Shown here: positions 22,279 to 29,580 of the stretch, piece after piece
Layout: each line of letters opens with the position of its first letter
Position numbering within the stretch: the first letter of the stretch is position 1
DNA from: Lentisphaerae bacterium GWF2_44_16
GTDB lineage: Bacteria > Verrucomicrobiota > Lentisphaeria > Victivallales > GWF2-45-14
NCBI GenBank assembly: GCA_001803225.1
Contig: MHBF01000058.1
Span: 19,563 to 56,694 of the forward strand
Direction: 5' to 3'
DNA: 37,132 nt
Made by a program: the position numbers and the translations under genes
Notes under the pieces: model-generated
What the model was told of the DNA's origin: nothing
Seen by the model: the letters and a program-made list of their open reading frames with translations, nothing else
The model's database searches: none

Positions 22279-23382
22279 TCAATCCTCCATGCGTCTAATT
22301 TTTTTGGACAGAAGCGACAAGCGTTTCCATTCCGCCCCGGGCATAATATTGTCACTTACTCCAAATATAAAGTCATTTCGTACTTTTACCATGTTTATTA
22401 AACTGTCAAGAATGTCTATATATTTTTTCATGGGGAACGCCGGTTCAAATATTATACTTGGCAATCCTCCCCAGCAAATAATTCGTCCCTGCCACGCATC
22501 AAAATATTCTTCCATTTTCTGTTTTACAAGAGGTGCGCTCGCCAAACAATCCGCCCCGTCGAATTTCGCTTCTAAAACAACAGGCAGCAGCTTGCTCATT
22601 TCCGCGTCGGCATGCCAAAGGACTTTTTTGCCATGCCGATGCATAAGTTCATTAAATTCACGAAAATATGGGAGAAAATATTTTTCGAATATCGGAGGCG
22701 GAGTCATTTGTGAAGAAAAATGCGCTCCATGCAATACCAGTTTTGCCTTTGAATTACAAAGGGCCGGCCATACATCGCGCCGATATATTCTTTCAATATG
22801 GCTTATCAGTAAATCGACTTTTTCAGTAAAATCAGTCATATGAAGGAAAAAACCTTCGTAACCACTGAACTGAAGCATGATATGGTGAGCAGGGCAGGGA
22901 CCAACTATAAGCATGGGTAATCCTGCATCACCTGTCATGGTATCAAAAGCGTCGAATCCGCTGATATCAAAATCAATATGCGCGTCTTCCATTTCTGAAA
23001 TCAGCAGGTCATAATCGTTTTCTGTCTCAAGGGGGTATTTCACTATATGCCCCCCGAGGCTTTTTCTGGAATTATCGAAAACTGTAACTCTTCGGAGCAC
23101 AGCTCCACTCCTCAGTTTATATTCTTCTGTTTTCTCATCGTTTTTTTCTGTTTTTTCGAAAAGTGAATTATTGAACAGCACGTTCGGATTCAATCGATAG
23201 CGCGCGGCCCTGCAAAAACCGAGAAAATCTTCTGCTTCTTCCTGGGACATTCCTTTGATCTCTTCGGGCAAAGCGTTTTTCAATGACATTTCTTTATGCC
23301 ATAAATCAAGCCTTATGGACGCAGGCGGCCTTCTAAAAGATTTTCTTTCAAAAACAGCCAGCATATGTTCTCTTCGAGTCAT
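22279..23382 (-). CDS. Uroporphyrinogen decarboxylase (URO-D) superfamily protein, non-heme type
   Basis: The fold is suggested by MTRREHMLAVFERKSFRRPPASIRL at the start (span about 1-25), the central MLIVGPCPAHHIMLQFSGYEGFFLHMTDF, and the C-terminal HGKKVLWHADAEMSKLLPVV and IICWGGLPSIIFE strands. These correspond to the URO-D/MtaA methyltransferase-like TIM barrel. The N-terminal RxxR-type substrate signature of true uroporphyrinogen decarboxylase is not evident, and the operon is catabolic, so heme synthesis is unlikely. Such proteins are frequent in sugar loci of this bacterial group without known activity; corrinoid-linked methyl transfer is one possibility. The start at 23382 (367 residues) leaves seven bases after the aldolase stop and is preferred over a longer frame inside that gene. 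Confidence 0.75.
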   Translation of the reverse strand: MTRREHMLAVFERKSFRRPPASIRLDLWHKEMSLKNALPEEIKGMSQEEAEDFLGFCRAARYRLNPNVLFNNSLFEKTEKNDEKTEEYKLRSGAVLRRVTVFDNSRKSLGGHIVKYPLETENDYDLLISEMEDAHIDFDISGFDAFDTMTGDAGLPMLIVGPCPAHHIMLQFSGYEGFFLHMTDFTEKVDLLISHIERIYRRDVWPALCNSKAKLVLHGAHFSSQMTPPPIFEKYFLPYFREFNELMHRHGKKVLWHADAEMSKLLPVVLEAKFDGADCLASAPLVKQKMEEYFDAWQGRIICWGGLPSIIFEPAFPMKKYIDILDSLINMVKVRNDFIFGVSDNIMPGAEWKRLSLLSKKIRRMED

Positions 23383-23389
23383 CCGGCAT

Positions 23390-24166
23390 TTACCTTCCCA
23401 TGTCCAGTGATTTAACTTTTTTGATCTTCTCGGCAAAAATACTTGCGATGGCAGAAGTATCAGAACCTAAAACAAAAAATACGCATCCCGATGAATAATA
23501 ACGCGGGATATCTTCCATTGAACAAGGTATTCCCCAGGGTATCCTTTTCCTTGAAAGAGTCTCGATGACTTTGTCCCTGCCTTTAATAAATTCGGGATTA
23601 TTGAAGTCGCCGGGCGTTCCATAACTTTGCGAGAGATCAAGAGTCCCTATATAAAATATGTCAACACCCTTCACGTCAGTGATTTCGTCTATTTGTTCAA
23701 CCGCTTCTTTATCCTCTATCTGGAGCATTAGAAATTTTTCTTCATTGCTGTATTTTATATATTCGTTAAGAGCAAGCATGCAAAAATGACCGTCGCTGTT
23801 GCCGCCGTCAATAGGCCTCAATCCCTTTGGTCTGAAAAATGACCGCTTGACAGTTTGTTCTGCTTCTTCCGCTGTAAAGATATGAGGTACCATGAGCCCG
23901 GTAGCATCCATCTCCAGGGGGCGAATATAATCAGAATAAGATCCTTTAGATACTCTTACCATTGAATCCATTCCGGTCATTTTGGCGGCCCGGACCTGAT
24001 TGAGTACACTTTCATAATCTACCGGCGTGTGTTCCATGTCCAGCCAGACACAATCGAAACCGGAATAGCCGAATATTTCAACTACAGAAGGATCGCACAG
24101 ATGTGTCTTGGCGCAGAAAACCGGTTTTCCTTCAGCCAATTTTCTTTTAACTATACTTTTATGCAT
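23390..24166 (-). CDS. HpcH/HpaI-family aldolase (2-keto-3-deoxy sugar acid aldolase-like)
   Basis: These metal-dependent class II aldolases split 2-keto-3-deoxy acids to pyruvate and an aldehyde. The 258-residue length is normal. Signature elements are FDCVWLDMEHTPVDYESV (about 37-54, with the active-site His), a conserved Arg in MVRVSKGSYSDYIRPLE and MVPHIFTAEEA. LMLQIEDKEAVEQIDEI follows (about 145-161, metal Glu), then GTLDLSQSYGTPGDF (about 173-187, metal Asp). Related enzymes act on 2-keto-3-deoxy-L-rhamnonate or glucarate-derived acids. The ATG overlaps the end of the dehydrogenase gene by eight bases. With the 2-hydroxyacid dehydrogenase it could form a route through sugar acids, consistent with a FadR-type sensor in the same operon. 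The actual substrate is not determined. Confidence 0.88.
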   Translation of the reverse strand: MHKSIVKRKLAEGKPVFCAKTHLCDPSVVEIFGYSGFDCVWLDMEHTPVDYESVLNQVRAAKMTGMDSMVRVSKGSYSDYIRPLEMDATGLMVPHIFTAEEAEQTVKRSFFRPKGLRPIDGGNSDGHFCMLALNEYIKYSNEEKFLMLQIEDKEAVEQIDEITDVKGVDIFYIGTLDLSQSYGTPGDFNNPEFIKGRDKVIETLSRKRIPWGIPCSMEDIPRYYSSGCVFFVLGSDTSAIASIFAEKIKKVKSLDMGR

Positions 24167-25130
24167 TATGTTTCTCCTGTCGAAAGTTATTGACTATGTA
24201 ATCGCTAAGTTTTTGTGCCATATAGTTCCTCGCTCCTGCTATTGCTTCTACTGTTGCCCCGCCTATATGAGGCGTTATGATCAGGTTGTCATGTTCCTGT
24301 GCATAGTGAACAAGCGGATGTTTTGTAATATCCTCCAGCCATTCTCCGTCAATTACATCAAGTCCCGCAGCCGCGACTTTTCCTGATTCCAGCGCTTTCA
24401 GAAATTCCGCTTCATCTATTATTCCGCCTCTGCTGGTATTAACTATTATTACTCCATGTTTCATTCTGTTAAAAGCGTCGCCGGAAATCAATTTTCTCGT
24501 TTCATTTCTCAGGTGAATATGAATTGATATGACATCACTTTCCTGTAAAAGGGTTTCGAAATCAACGCGTTCAACTCCTGGTATCGTGAAGTCTTTCGGA
24601 TCACAACCAATAACACGCATCCTGAATGCCTTGCCGTATTCCACTGTCATCTTCCCGAGTCTGCCGACTCCCAGGACCCCTAAGACTTTTCCTGACAGCT
24701 GCCTTCCGGTGTACTCTTCTCTCGCCCAATTTCCCGCCCTTACCGACGCGAATGCCGCGGGCAGCTTTCTGACGCAGGCCAGAAGAAGTGCCCAGGAGCA
24801 TTCAGCCGTTGCTGTAAAATTATCCAGAAGGGCATATTCTTTTGTCAGGGATAAGACCGTAATTCCCCTTTCTTTTAACAGTTCCATATCGAGATGGTCA
24901 GTCCCTGTGCTTGGCGCCGCGATAACCTTCAGTTTCTTTGCTCTGTCTATAATTTTTTTGTCGATCATAATATCGGTGTGTCCGAAATAAGCATCATATT
25001 CAGCTATTTTTTCAAGCAGAACATCGCGGCTTATCGGTAAATGATCCAATTGAGTTATTCCCCTCAAACACTCAAGCGCGTTCGGGCATAAATCCGTATT
25101 GAGCATACATAAGGTTTTTATCGCGTCCAT
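24159..25130 (-). CDS. D-isomer-specific 2-hydroxyacid dehydrogenase
   Basis: This NAD(P)-dependent cytoplasmic enzyme reduces a 2-keto acid to a D-2-hydroxy acid, or the reverse. It has 323 residues. The nucleotide-binding motif is GKVLGVLGVGRLGKMTVEYG (about 142-161) with an acidic residue at the next strand (VIGCDPKDF), which suggests NAD. The catalytic Arg is in VIIVNTSRGGIIDEAEF (about 229-245), and the catalytic His is in IITPHIGGATVEA (about 288-300). Candidate substrates are glyoxylate, hydroxypyruvate or a phosphoglycerate-like acid. It is the first gene of the ten-gene operon, behind a good promoter and a GGAG ribosome site. Overlap with the aldolase gene suggests that it handles a keto acid produced or consumed by that step. 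Confidence 0.9.
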   Translation of the reverse strand: MDAIKTLCMLNTDLCPNALECLRGITQLDHLPISRDVLLEKIAEYDAYFGHTDIMIDKKIIDRAKKLKVIAAPSTGTDHLDMELLKERGITVLSLTKEYALLDNFTATAECSWALLLACVRKLPAAFASVRAGNWAREEYTGRQLSGKVLGVLGVGRLGKMTVEYGKAFRMRVIGCDPKDFTIPGVERVDFETLLQESDVISIHIHLRNETRKLISGDAFNRMKHGVIIVNTSRGGIIDEAEFLKALESGKVAAAGLDVIDGEWLEDITKHPLVHYAQEHDNLIITPHIGGATVEAIAGARNYMAQKLSDYIVNNFRQEKHNA

Positions 25131-25150
25131 TTGAATGGTACTCCTCTTTG

Positions 25151-25190
25151 ATATGTATTACATATTAACATATTAAATTTCATTTGTCAA
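25151..25190 (-). promoter_or_regulatory. Operon promoter with a perfect 15-bp palindrome (likely FadR-type operator)
   Basis: TTGACA (25185-25190), 17 bases, TAATAT (25162-25167) on the minus strand drives the dehydrogenase-to-isomerase operon. ATATGTA-T-TACATAT (25151-25165) is an exact odd-centred palindrome overlapping the -10 box by four bases. The pattern and length suit a GntR/FadR-family dimer. The FCD regulator encoded fourth in this operon is the obvious candidate. Confidence 0.78.
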
Positions 25191-25268
25191 TAGCTTTCCG
25201 GAAAAATCTGAAAAAAATCCGAAGGACAATGTTATAAAGAGAAGTGTTTTGAAAAACGAAATTATGCG

Positions 25269-26639
25269 TTATTCATAGCGGAGGGCTTCTATGGGGTCGA
25301 GTTTGGAGGCCTTCCAGGCGGGGTAGTAGCCGAAGACAATGCCTACTCCCGCCGAAACCAGGACGGCTGCGGCGATGGCGGCGGGGGACGTCTCGACAGG
25401 CCAGTTCAGGAAATATCGCACAAGCAGCGAACCGCCGTGGCCGAGGAGTATTCCCATGGCGCCTCCGGCCAGACAGAGCACAACGGATTCCACTAGAAAC
25501 TGTCTGAGTATGTCTCTCGCTCTTGCGCCTACTGCCATTCGCAAGCCTATCTCGCGTGTGCGTTCAGTGACGGAGACCAGCATAATGTTCATGATGCCGA
25601 CACCGCCGACCACGAGGGATATCATGGCGACGCATAAGAGAAGGTTGGTCATAAGAGTGGTTGTTGATGAGAGAGCTTTTGTCATTTCGGTCATATCCCT
25701 GATATGGAAATCATTCGGTTCGCCCTCCCGGAGGTGATGACGTTCCCGAAGCAGCTTGCTTATTTCACTGATGGCATTCGGTATTTCCCCGGTTGATACG
25801 GCGGAAGCCATGATATGGTCAATGTTTGTGAAACGCACGGACATGAGAGTATTGGCAGTTTGTGTTTCGGAGCGCTCGGGGTAAAGCGTGGCTTTTTGTC
25901 CCGGGTAGAGAGTGCTTGTCGAGTTTGTCGAAGAACTGCTTGACGATGAATCGCTTTGATTTGATGTGGAAAGGTTTGAGCCTGTAACCCTGTATTTTAT
26001 AGTAGTCCATGGCGCTATGATTATATCGTCCTGGTCCATGCCCATCATGTTCGCTCCTTTCGGACCGAGAACTCCGATGACTTTGAAAGAGACGTTTTTT
26101 ATACGTATTTCTTTTCCTATCGGGGCGTCCCCCTGAAAGAGTTCGCGTGCGACAGTCTTTCCCAGAAGGCATACTTTATTGCCGTTTAGAACATCGCGTT
26201 CAGTGAAGTTTTCTCCTTCCGACATTTTGTTCCAGTCGCGTACATCAAGGAATGACGGAGTGGTTCCCATCATGGACGAAGGCACCCAGTTGCGGTTTCC
26301 ATAGACGGCCTGTGTCCTTGCCCTGACGACAGGGGCGGCATAAAGTATGGAGGGACATTCGCGGAGCATCGCCTCGTAATCCTGAGGGGTCAATGTCATA
26401 ACGCTTCCGGAACCGAAACTGACGCCGCCGCTTGCCGCCGTACCAGGATGTATCATAAGATTATTGGCGCCCATGGTGGCTATTGAATTCTGAATGGCTG
26501 CTGAAGAGCCTTTGCCTATTTCCATCATCGCGATTACCGCCGCCACTCCTATCACAATGCCCAATGTAGTCAGCATGGAGCGCATGGGATTGCGTCGAAG
26601 CGCCCTGAGGGCCATCATGACTGTGCTGTGAAGCTTCAT
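25269..26639 (-). CDS. MacB/FtsX-type ABC transporter permease
   Basis: The 456-residue permease has one N-terminal transmembrane segment (MLTTLGIVIGVAAVIAMMEIG, about 20-40), a large extracytoplasmic domain, and three C-terminal segments. The FtsX core LLCVAMISLVVGGVGIMNIMLVSVTERTREIGLRMAVGA lies within about 335-375. This is the MacB/YknZ topology, a mechanotransmission ABC protein that works on the periplasmic side rather than moving substrate through the membrane. The extracytoplasmic domain contains an unusual serine-rich stretch (about 225-245; QSDSSSSSSSTNSTST), probably a flexible insertion. Its ATG overlaps the TGA of the ATPase gene. With the adaptor it would form a tripartite exporter using an outer-membrane TolC-like channel encoded elsewhere. 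Substrates of relatives include macrolides, peptides and lipoproteins. Confidence 0.9.
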   Translation of the reverse strand: MKLHSTVMMALRALRRNPMRSMLTTLGIVIGVAAVIAMMEIGKGSSAAIQNSIATMGANNLMIHPGTAASGGVSFGSGSVMTLTPQDYEAMLRECPSILYAAPVVRARTQAVYGNRNWVPSSMMGTTPSFLDVRDWNKMSEGENFTERDVLNGNKVCLLGKTVARELFQGDAPIGKEIRIKNVSFKVIGVLGPKGANMMGMDQDDIIIAPWTTIKYRVTGSNLSTSNQSDSSSSSSSTNSTSTLYPGQKATLYPERSETQTANTLMSVRFTNIDHIMASAVSTGEIPNAISEISKLLRERHHLREGEPNDFHIRDMTEMTKALSSTTTLMTNLLLCVAMISLVVGGVGIMNIMLVSVTERTREIGLRMAVGARARDILRQFLVESVVLCLAGGAMGILLGHGGSLLVRYFLNWPVETSPAAIAAAVLVSAGVGIVFGYYPAWKASKLDPIEALRYE

Positions 26640-27370
26640 GATTTTTCCTTTCCATTTCCAGACGCGGCGGCATTGGCGGAATGTACGAAAAGACCGTCCA
26701 CTATATTCCCGTCATGGATGTGAATGACGCGTCTGGCATGTTCTGCCACATCCGGGTCATGCGTTACAATTATTATGGTTATACCGTCGTCCCTGTTGAG
26801 TTTTTTGAACATTTGCAGAACATCCTCGCTGGTGTGGGAGTCTAGATTTCCGGTAGGTTCGTCGGCAAAAATCACCGGAGGGTTGTTTATAAGGGCACGG
26901 GCGATGGCGACGCGTTGCTGCTGACCGCCTGAGAGTTTGGACGGTTCATGATGGAAACGGTCACCCAGTCCAAAACGCGTGAGCATTTCACGGCCTCTTT
27001 TCAGACGCTCCGCGTCGCTGAGATGTTCAGCGGTGTAGCTTAGGGGCATTATTACATTTTCGAGAGCGGTGGTACGGGGGAGGAGATTGAAGCTCTGAAA
27101 TACAAAGCCTATTTTACGATTGCGCACTGCCGCGCGCGCATCGTTTGAAATGTTTGATACTTCCGTTTCCTCCAACCAGTATTCGCCGGAACTGGGCCTG
27201 TCGAGGCATCCGAGAATATTCATCAGGGTACTTTTGCCTGAACCGGAAGCGCCCATCAGCGCGACAAGTTCACCGCGTTCCACTTCCAGCGAAATATCCT
27301 TCAGCACGGGCACGGCGATATCGCCCATCTGATAAGTTTTTGAGATATTTTTCAGCTCAATGAGTTTCAT
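26636..27370 (-). CDS. ABC transporter ATP-binding protein (MacB/LolD type)
   Basis: The 244-residue ATPase carries all motifs: Walker A GASGSGKST (about 40-48), Q-loop FVFQSFNLLP (about 89-98), signature LSGGQQQRVAIARAL (about 144-158), Walker B VIFADEPTGNLDS and the H-loop IIVTHD. It matches LolD/MacB/YknY ATPases closely. In E. coli MacB this domain is fused to the permease; here they are separate, as in the Bacillus YknXYZ system. It follows the adaptor gene by one base and overlaps the permease start by four bases, so the three subunits are tightly coupled. It powers the conformational cycle of the exporter at the inner membrane. Confidence 0.95.
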   Translation of the reverse strand: MKLIELKNISKTYQMGDIAVPVLKDISLEVERGELVALMGASGSGKSTLMNILGCLDRPSSGEYWLEETEVSNISNDARAAVRNRKIGFVFQSFNLLPRTTALENVIMPLSYTAEHLSDAERLKRGREMLTRFGLGDRFHHEPSKLSGGQQQRVAIARALINNPPVIFADEPTGNLDSHTSEDVLQMFKKLNRDDGITIIIVTHDPDVAEHARRVIHIHDGNIVDGLFVHSANAAASGNGKEKS

Positions 27371-27371
27371 T

Positions 27372-28700
27372 TTATTTTTTTCCGCCTCTGCCTATCTTGG
27401 GGACAAAAGGATTGGATGGATTGCTTTTTTTGCTGTCGCCGCCATTGGCTTTTTCCCCTGTTACCACTTCAAGGCCTTCCTTAATGGCGCTTCCGCTAAC
27501 TTCCGTCATTATGCCGTTCGTTATGCCGCAGGTAACATCCAGAGGGGCGAGTTGGTTATTTTCAAAACTCCATAGAATGCCCTTACTGTTAGTTTCCCAA
27601 AATTTTGCGCTCGTAGCTTTTTTGCCTGATGAATTGTCCTTTTTTTCTTCTCTTACAGACGGGAACTGTGCGGATGAAGGGAGCCATTTCAAAGCGGAAT
27701 TCGGGACAAAGAAAATATCTTTGTGCTCAACTATTTTGAACTGCACATTGGCGGTGAGATACGGGAGCAGGCGTCCGCTGGAATTGTCAGTGATTATTTC
27801 AACTATGTAGGTAACGACGTTCTGGCTCATTGTAGCGTTCAGCCTTATTTTTCCGACTTCGCCGATAAAAGTTTCTCCGGGATATGCGTCAACAGTGAAG
27901 CTCACAGGCTGTTTCGGATAGATTTTTCCGATATCGGCCTCATTGACGTTTACCCATACCTGCATTCGTTTCAGGTCTTTGGCGATGAGAAAAAGGCTTG
28001 GAGCGTTGAGGCTGGCGACAACAGTCTGTCCGATATTTACGCGGCGGTCTATCACAATGCCTTTCACGGGAGATTTTATGGTACAGTAACTGAGATTGCG
28101 TTCGGCTTTTTTAAGGGCGGCCTCAGTCTGCATTACCGAAGCTTTCGCCTGGAGAATGGCGGCTTCCCCTATGGCGAGATTGGCTTTGGCAGTGTCAAAA
28201 GATGATTTATAGGAATCATAACTGGCCTCGGCGATGGCCGCCGCGGGTCTCAGCTTCTGTGCCCTTCCCCAGTCATTCTGAGCAAGAACATGTTTGGCTT
28301 TCATCTGGTCCAAATCGGCTTCCGCGCGGAGCTGGGACGCCTTGGCCTGCTGGAGCTGGGCCCTGACCTGGGCGGCTTCCGCCAGATATAGAGAATCATC
28401 TATCATCGCCAGAACGCTTCCTTCTTCCACTTCCGAGCCATAATCAATGGCCTTGCCATTTTTATCTTTCCCAAAACTTACTATCTGCCCGGCTATCTGC
28501 GCTCCCACGTCTACGAGTTCTTCCGGTTCCACTGTTCCTGTGGCGCTGATGGCTACCGTAATATTGCCGCGTTTAACTGCCGTTGTCTTGTATGTTACAC
28601 CGTTTGTTTTACCTGATAGAAAGTACCAGACCGGATATGCGGCCAGGAGCGCGATGATTACGATTGTTATGACAATGGTTTTCAGTTTAGGTGTTTTCAT
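27372..28700 (-). CDS. HlyD/MacA-family periplasmic adaptor
   Basis: The 442-residue protein has a membrane anchor (about 8-28; IVITIVIIALLAAYPVWYFL), a split lipoyl/barrel-sandwich domain (AISATGTVEPEELVDVGAQIAGQI at about 50-73; later KSPVKGIVIDRRVNIGQTV), and a long alanine/glutamine-rich coiled-coil hairpin (about 110-205). A beta-barrel region (VWVNVNEADIGKIYPKQPVSF) and a membrane-proximal domain follow. Adaptors of this type bridge the inner-membrane ABC complex and a TolC-like channel. The C-terminal 90 residues are lysine-, serine- and glycine-rich and probably disordered, ending NPFVPKIGRGGKK. AGGAAAA precedes the ATG. It is the first transporter gene after the TetR regulator, 46 bases downstream. 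Confidence 0.9.
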   Translation of the reverse strand: MKTPKLKTIVITIVIIALLAAYPVWYFLSGKTNGVTYKTTAVKRGNITVAISATGTVEPEELVDVGAQIAGQIVSFGKDKNGKAIDYGSEVEEGSVLAMIDDSLYLAEAAQVRAQLQQAKASQLRAEADLDQMKAKHVLAQNDWGRAQKLRPAAAIAEASYDSYKSSFDTAKANLAIGEAAILQAKASVMQTEAALKKAERNLSYCTIKSPVKGIVIDRRVNIGQTVVASLNAPSLFLIAKDLKRMQVWVNVNEADIGKIYPKQPVSFTVDAYPGETFIGEVGKIRLNATMSQNVVTYIVEIITDNSSGRLLPYLTANVQFKIVEHKDIFFVPNSALKWLPSSAQFPSVREEKKDNSSGKKATSAKFWETNSKGILWSFENNQLAPLDVTCGITNGIMTEVSGSAIKEGLEVVTGEKANGGDSKKSNPSNPFVPKIGRGGKK

Positions 28701-28746
28701 AAGTTTTCCTGTTTTCTCATTTTAACGAATCCTGATCGGGGCTTTT

Positions 28747-29400
28747 TTATGATTCTGTTTTTTTCCGCGTTGCTTTTATGCCGGCAATGCTGAAATCCGA
28801 TATGTGCTCAGCAAGTTCCTGGACGCTGAAATCAAATATTTTAACGCAGTGTCCTCCCTGTGGATTTTTTTTCATCAGTTTATGGCGGTGTCTGCGTTCC
28901 GATGGATGAAAACATTGCGACATGATGCTCATCATGCAGAGGTGAACGTCTTTTTCGGATGCTTTGGCGCCCAGCAGTTCCCTGATGATTCTTTCCATAT
29001 CCTGACGAAGGGGATCTATAGTTTCGTGAATGACCTTGCTGAGGAGACCGGTGGGGGCCGCCATTTCCCTGTGAACGATATTGAACACTTTATTATCCTC
29101 ATCCATTACGCGGCTGACTATGGAAAAGATTCTTCCGCGGAGACGTTCTTCCGCCGGAGCGGAATCGGGCACTCCGCCGTCAACGGGATGCGCTTCAAGA
29201 GATTTGCTGAAAGCCAGAGACCACGCCTCGACATAAAGTATTTCCTTGCTGCGGAAATGATAGTTTATGAGCGCGGTATTAACGCCGCTGCGCCTGCATA
29301 TTTCGGCATGAGTGGCGCCGCGAAAGCCTTTTTCACCGAAAACTTCGCAAGCCGCTTCCAGTATTTTGCTTCTCGTGTGTTCGCCGTCTTTCCTTGCCAT
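28747..29400 (-). CDS. TetR-family regulator, CecR/YbiH-like
   Basis: The 217-residue protein has an N-terminal TetR DNA-binding domain (about 8-55; RSKILEAACEVFGEKGFRGA, then ICRRSGVNTALINYHFRSKE). The C-terminal ligand domain has VFNIVHREMAAPTGLLSKVIHETIDPLRQDM (span about 103-133), resembling the CecR (YbiH) type. In E. coli, CecR controls an ABC exporter with a HlyD-like adaptor, the same partnership as here. A perfect inverted repeat sits against the -10 box of its consensus promoter, so autorepression together with the downstream exporter genes is likely. The ribosome site before the ATG is weak. The ligand is unknown, probably a toxic compound exported by the system. Confidence 0.9.
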   Translation of the reverse strand: MARKDGEHTRSKILEAACEVFGEKGFRGATHAEICRRSGVNTALINYHFRSKEILYVEAWSLAFSKSLEAHPVDGGVPDSAPAEERLRGRIFSIVSRVMDEDNKVFNIVHREMAAPTGLLSKVIHETIDPLRQDMERIIRELLGAKASEKDVHLCMMSIMSQCFHPSERRHRHKLMKKNPQGGHCVKIFDFSVQELAEHISDFSIAGIKATRKKTES

Positions 29401-29418
29401 AACCGGACACTTTCATAG

Positions 29419-29464
29419 TTTAACTGCATAGTTAAATTATACAATTAATTTATGCGCTTGTCAA
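29419..29464 (-). promoter_or_regulatory. Consensus promoter and TetR-type operator of the exporter operon
   Basis: TTGACA (29459-29464), 17 bases, TATAAT (29436-29441) on the minus strand. TTTAACT-GCAT-AGTTAAA (29419-29436) is a perfect 7-bp inverted repeat touching the -10 box, the usual position for a self-repressing TetR protein. Confidence 0.85.
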
Positions 29465-29514
29465 GTCCTTTGCTTTTTTTGAAAAAATAAAACAGAAAAA
29501 ACATTGAAGAGGTA

Positions 29515-29562
29515 TTGACAAAGGGAAGGGGATTTGTTATAATAATAGTATACTAGAATACT
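29515..29562 (+). promoter_or_regulatory. Consensus promoter and palindromic operator of the 29.6-37 kb operon
   Basis: TTGACA (29515-29520), 17 bases, TATAAT (29538-29543) reads into the GntR/PBP1 regulator gene. AGTATACTAGAATACT (29547-29562) is palindromic at 14 of 16 positions and lies just past the -10 box. The regulator encoded immediately downstream is the likely ligand. Confidence 0.82.
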
Positions 29563-29580
29563 TAAAAAGGGAAGGTGGAT

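Noticed and set aside
22052..22843. 263-codon open frame on the plus strand
   Set aside because: It lies antisense across the FadR-type and URO-D genes, both with clear family motifs and ribosome sites. Its translation is Ser/Phe/Ile-rich without recognisable motifs.
22279..23382. hemE (heme biosynthesis)
   Set aside because: URO-D fold only: the usual N-terminal substrate-binding signature is not evident, and the operon context is catabolic.
25890..25990. Diversity-generating or phase-variable repeat in the permease
   Set aside because: The codons encoding the serine run are mixed, with no perfect simple-sequence tract, and there is no template repeat or reverse transcriptase nearby.
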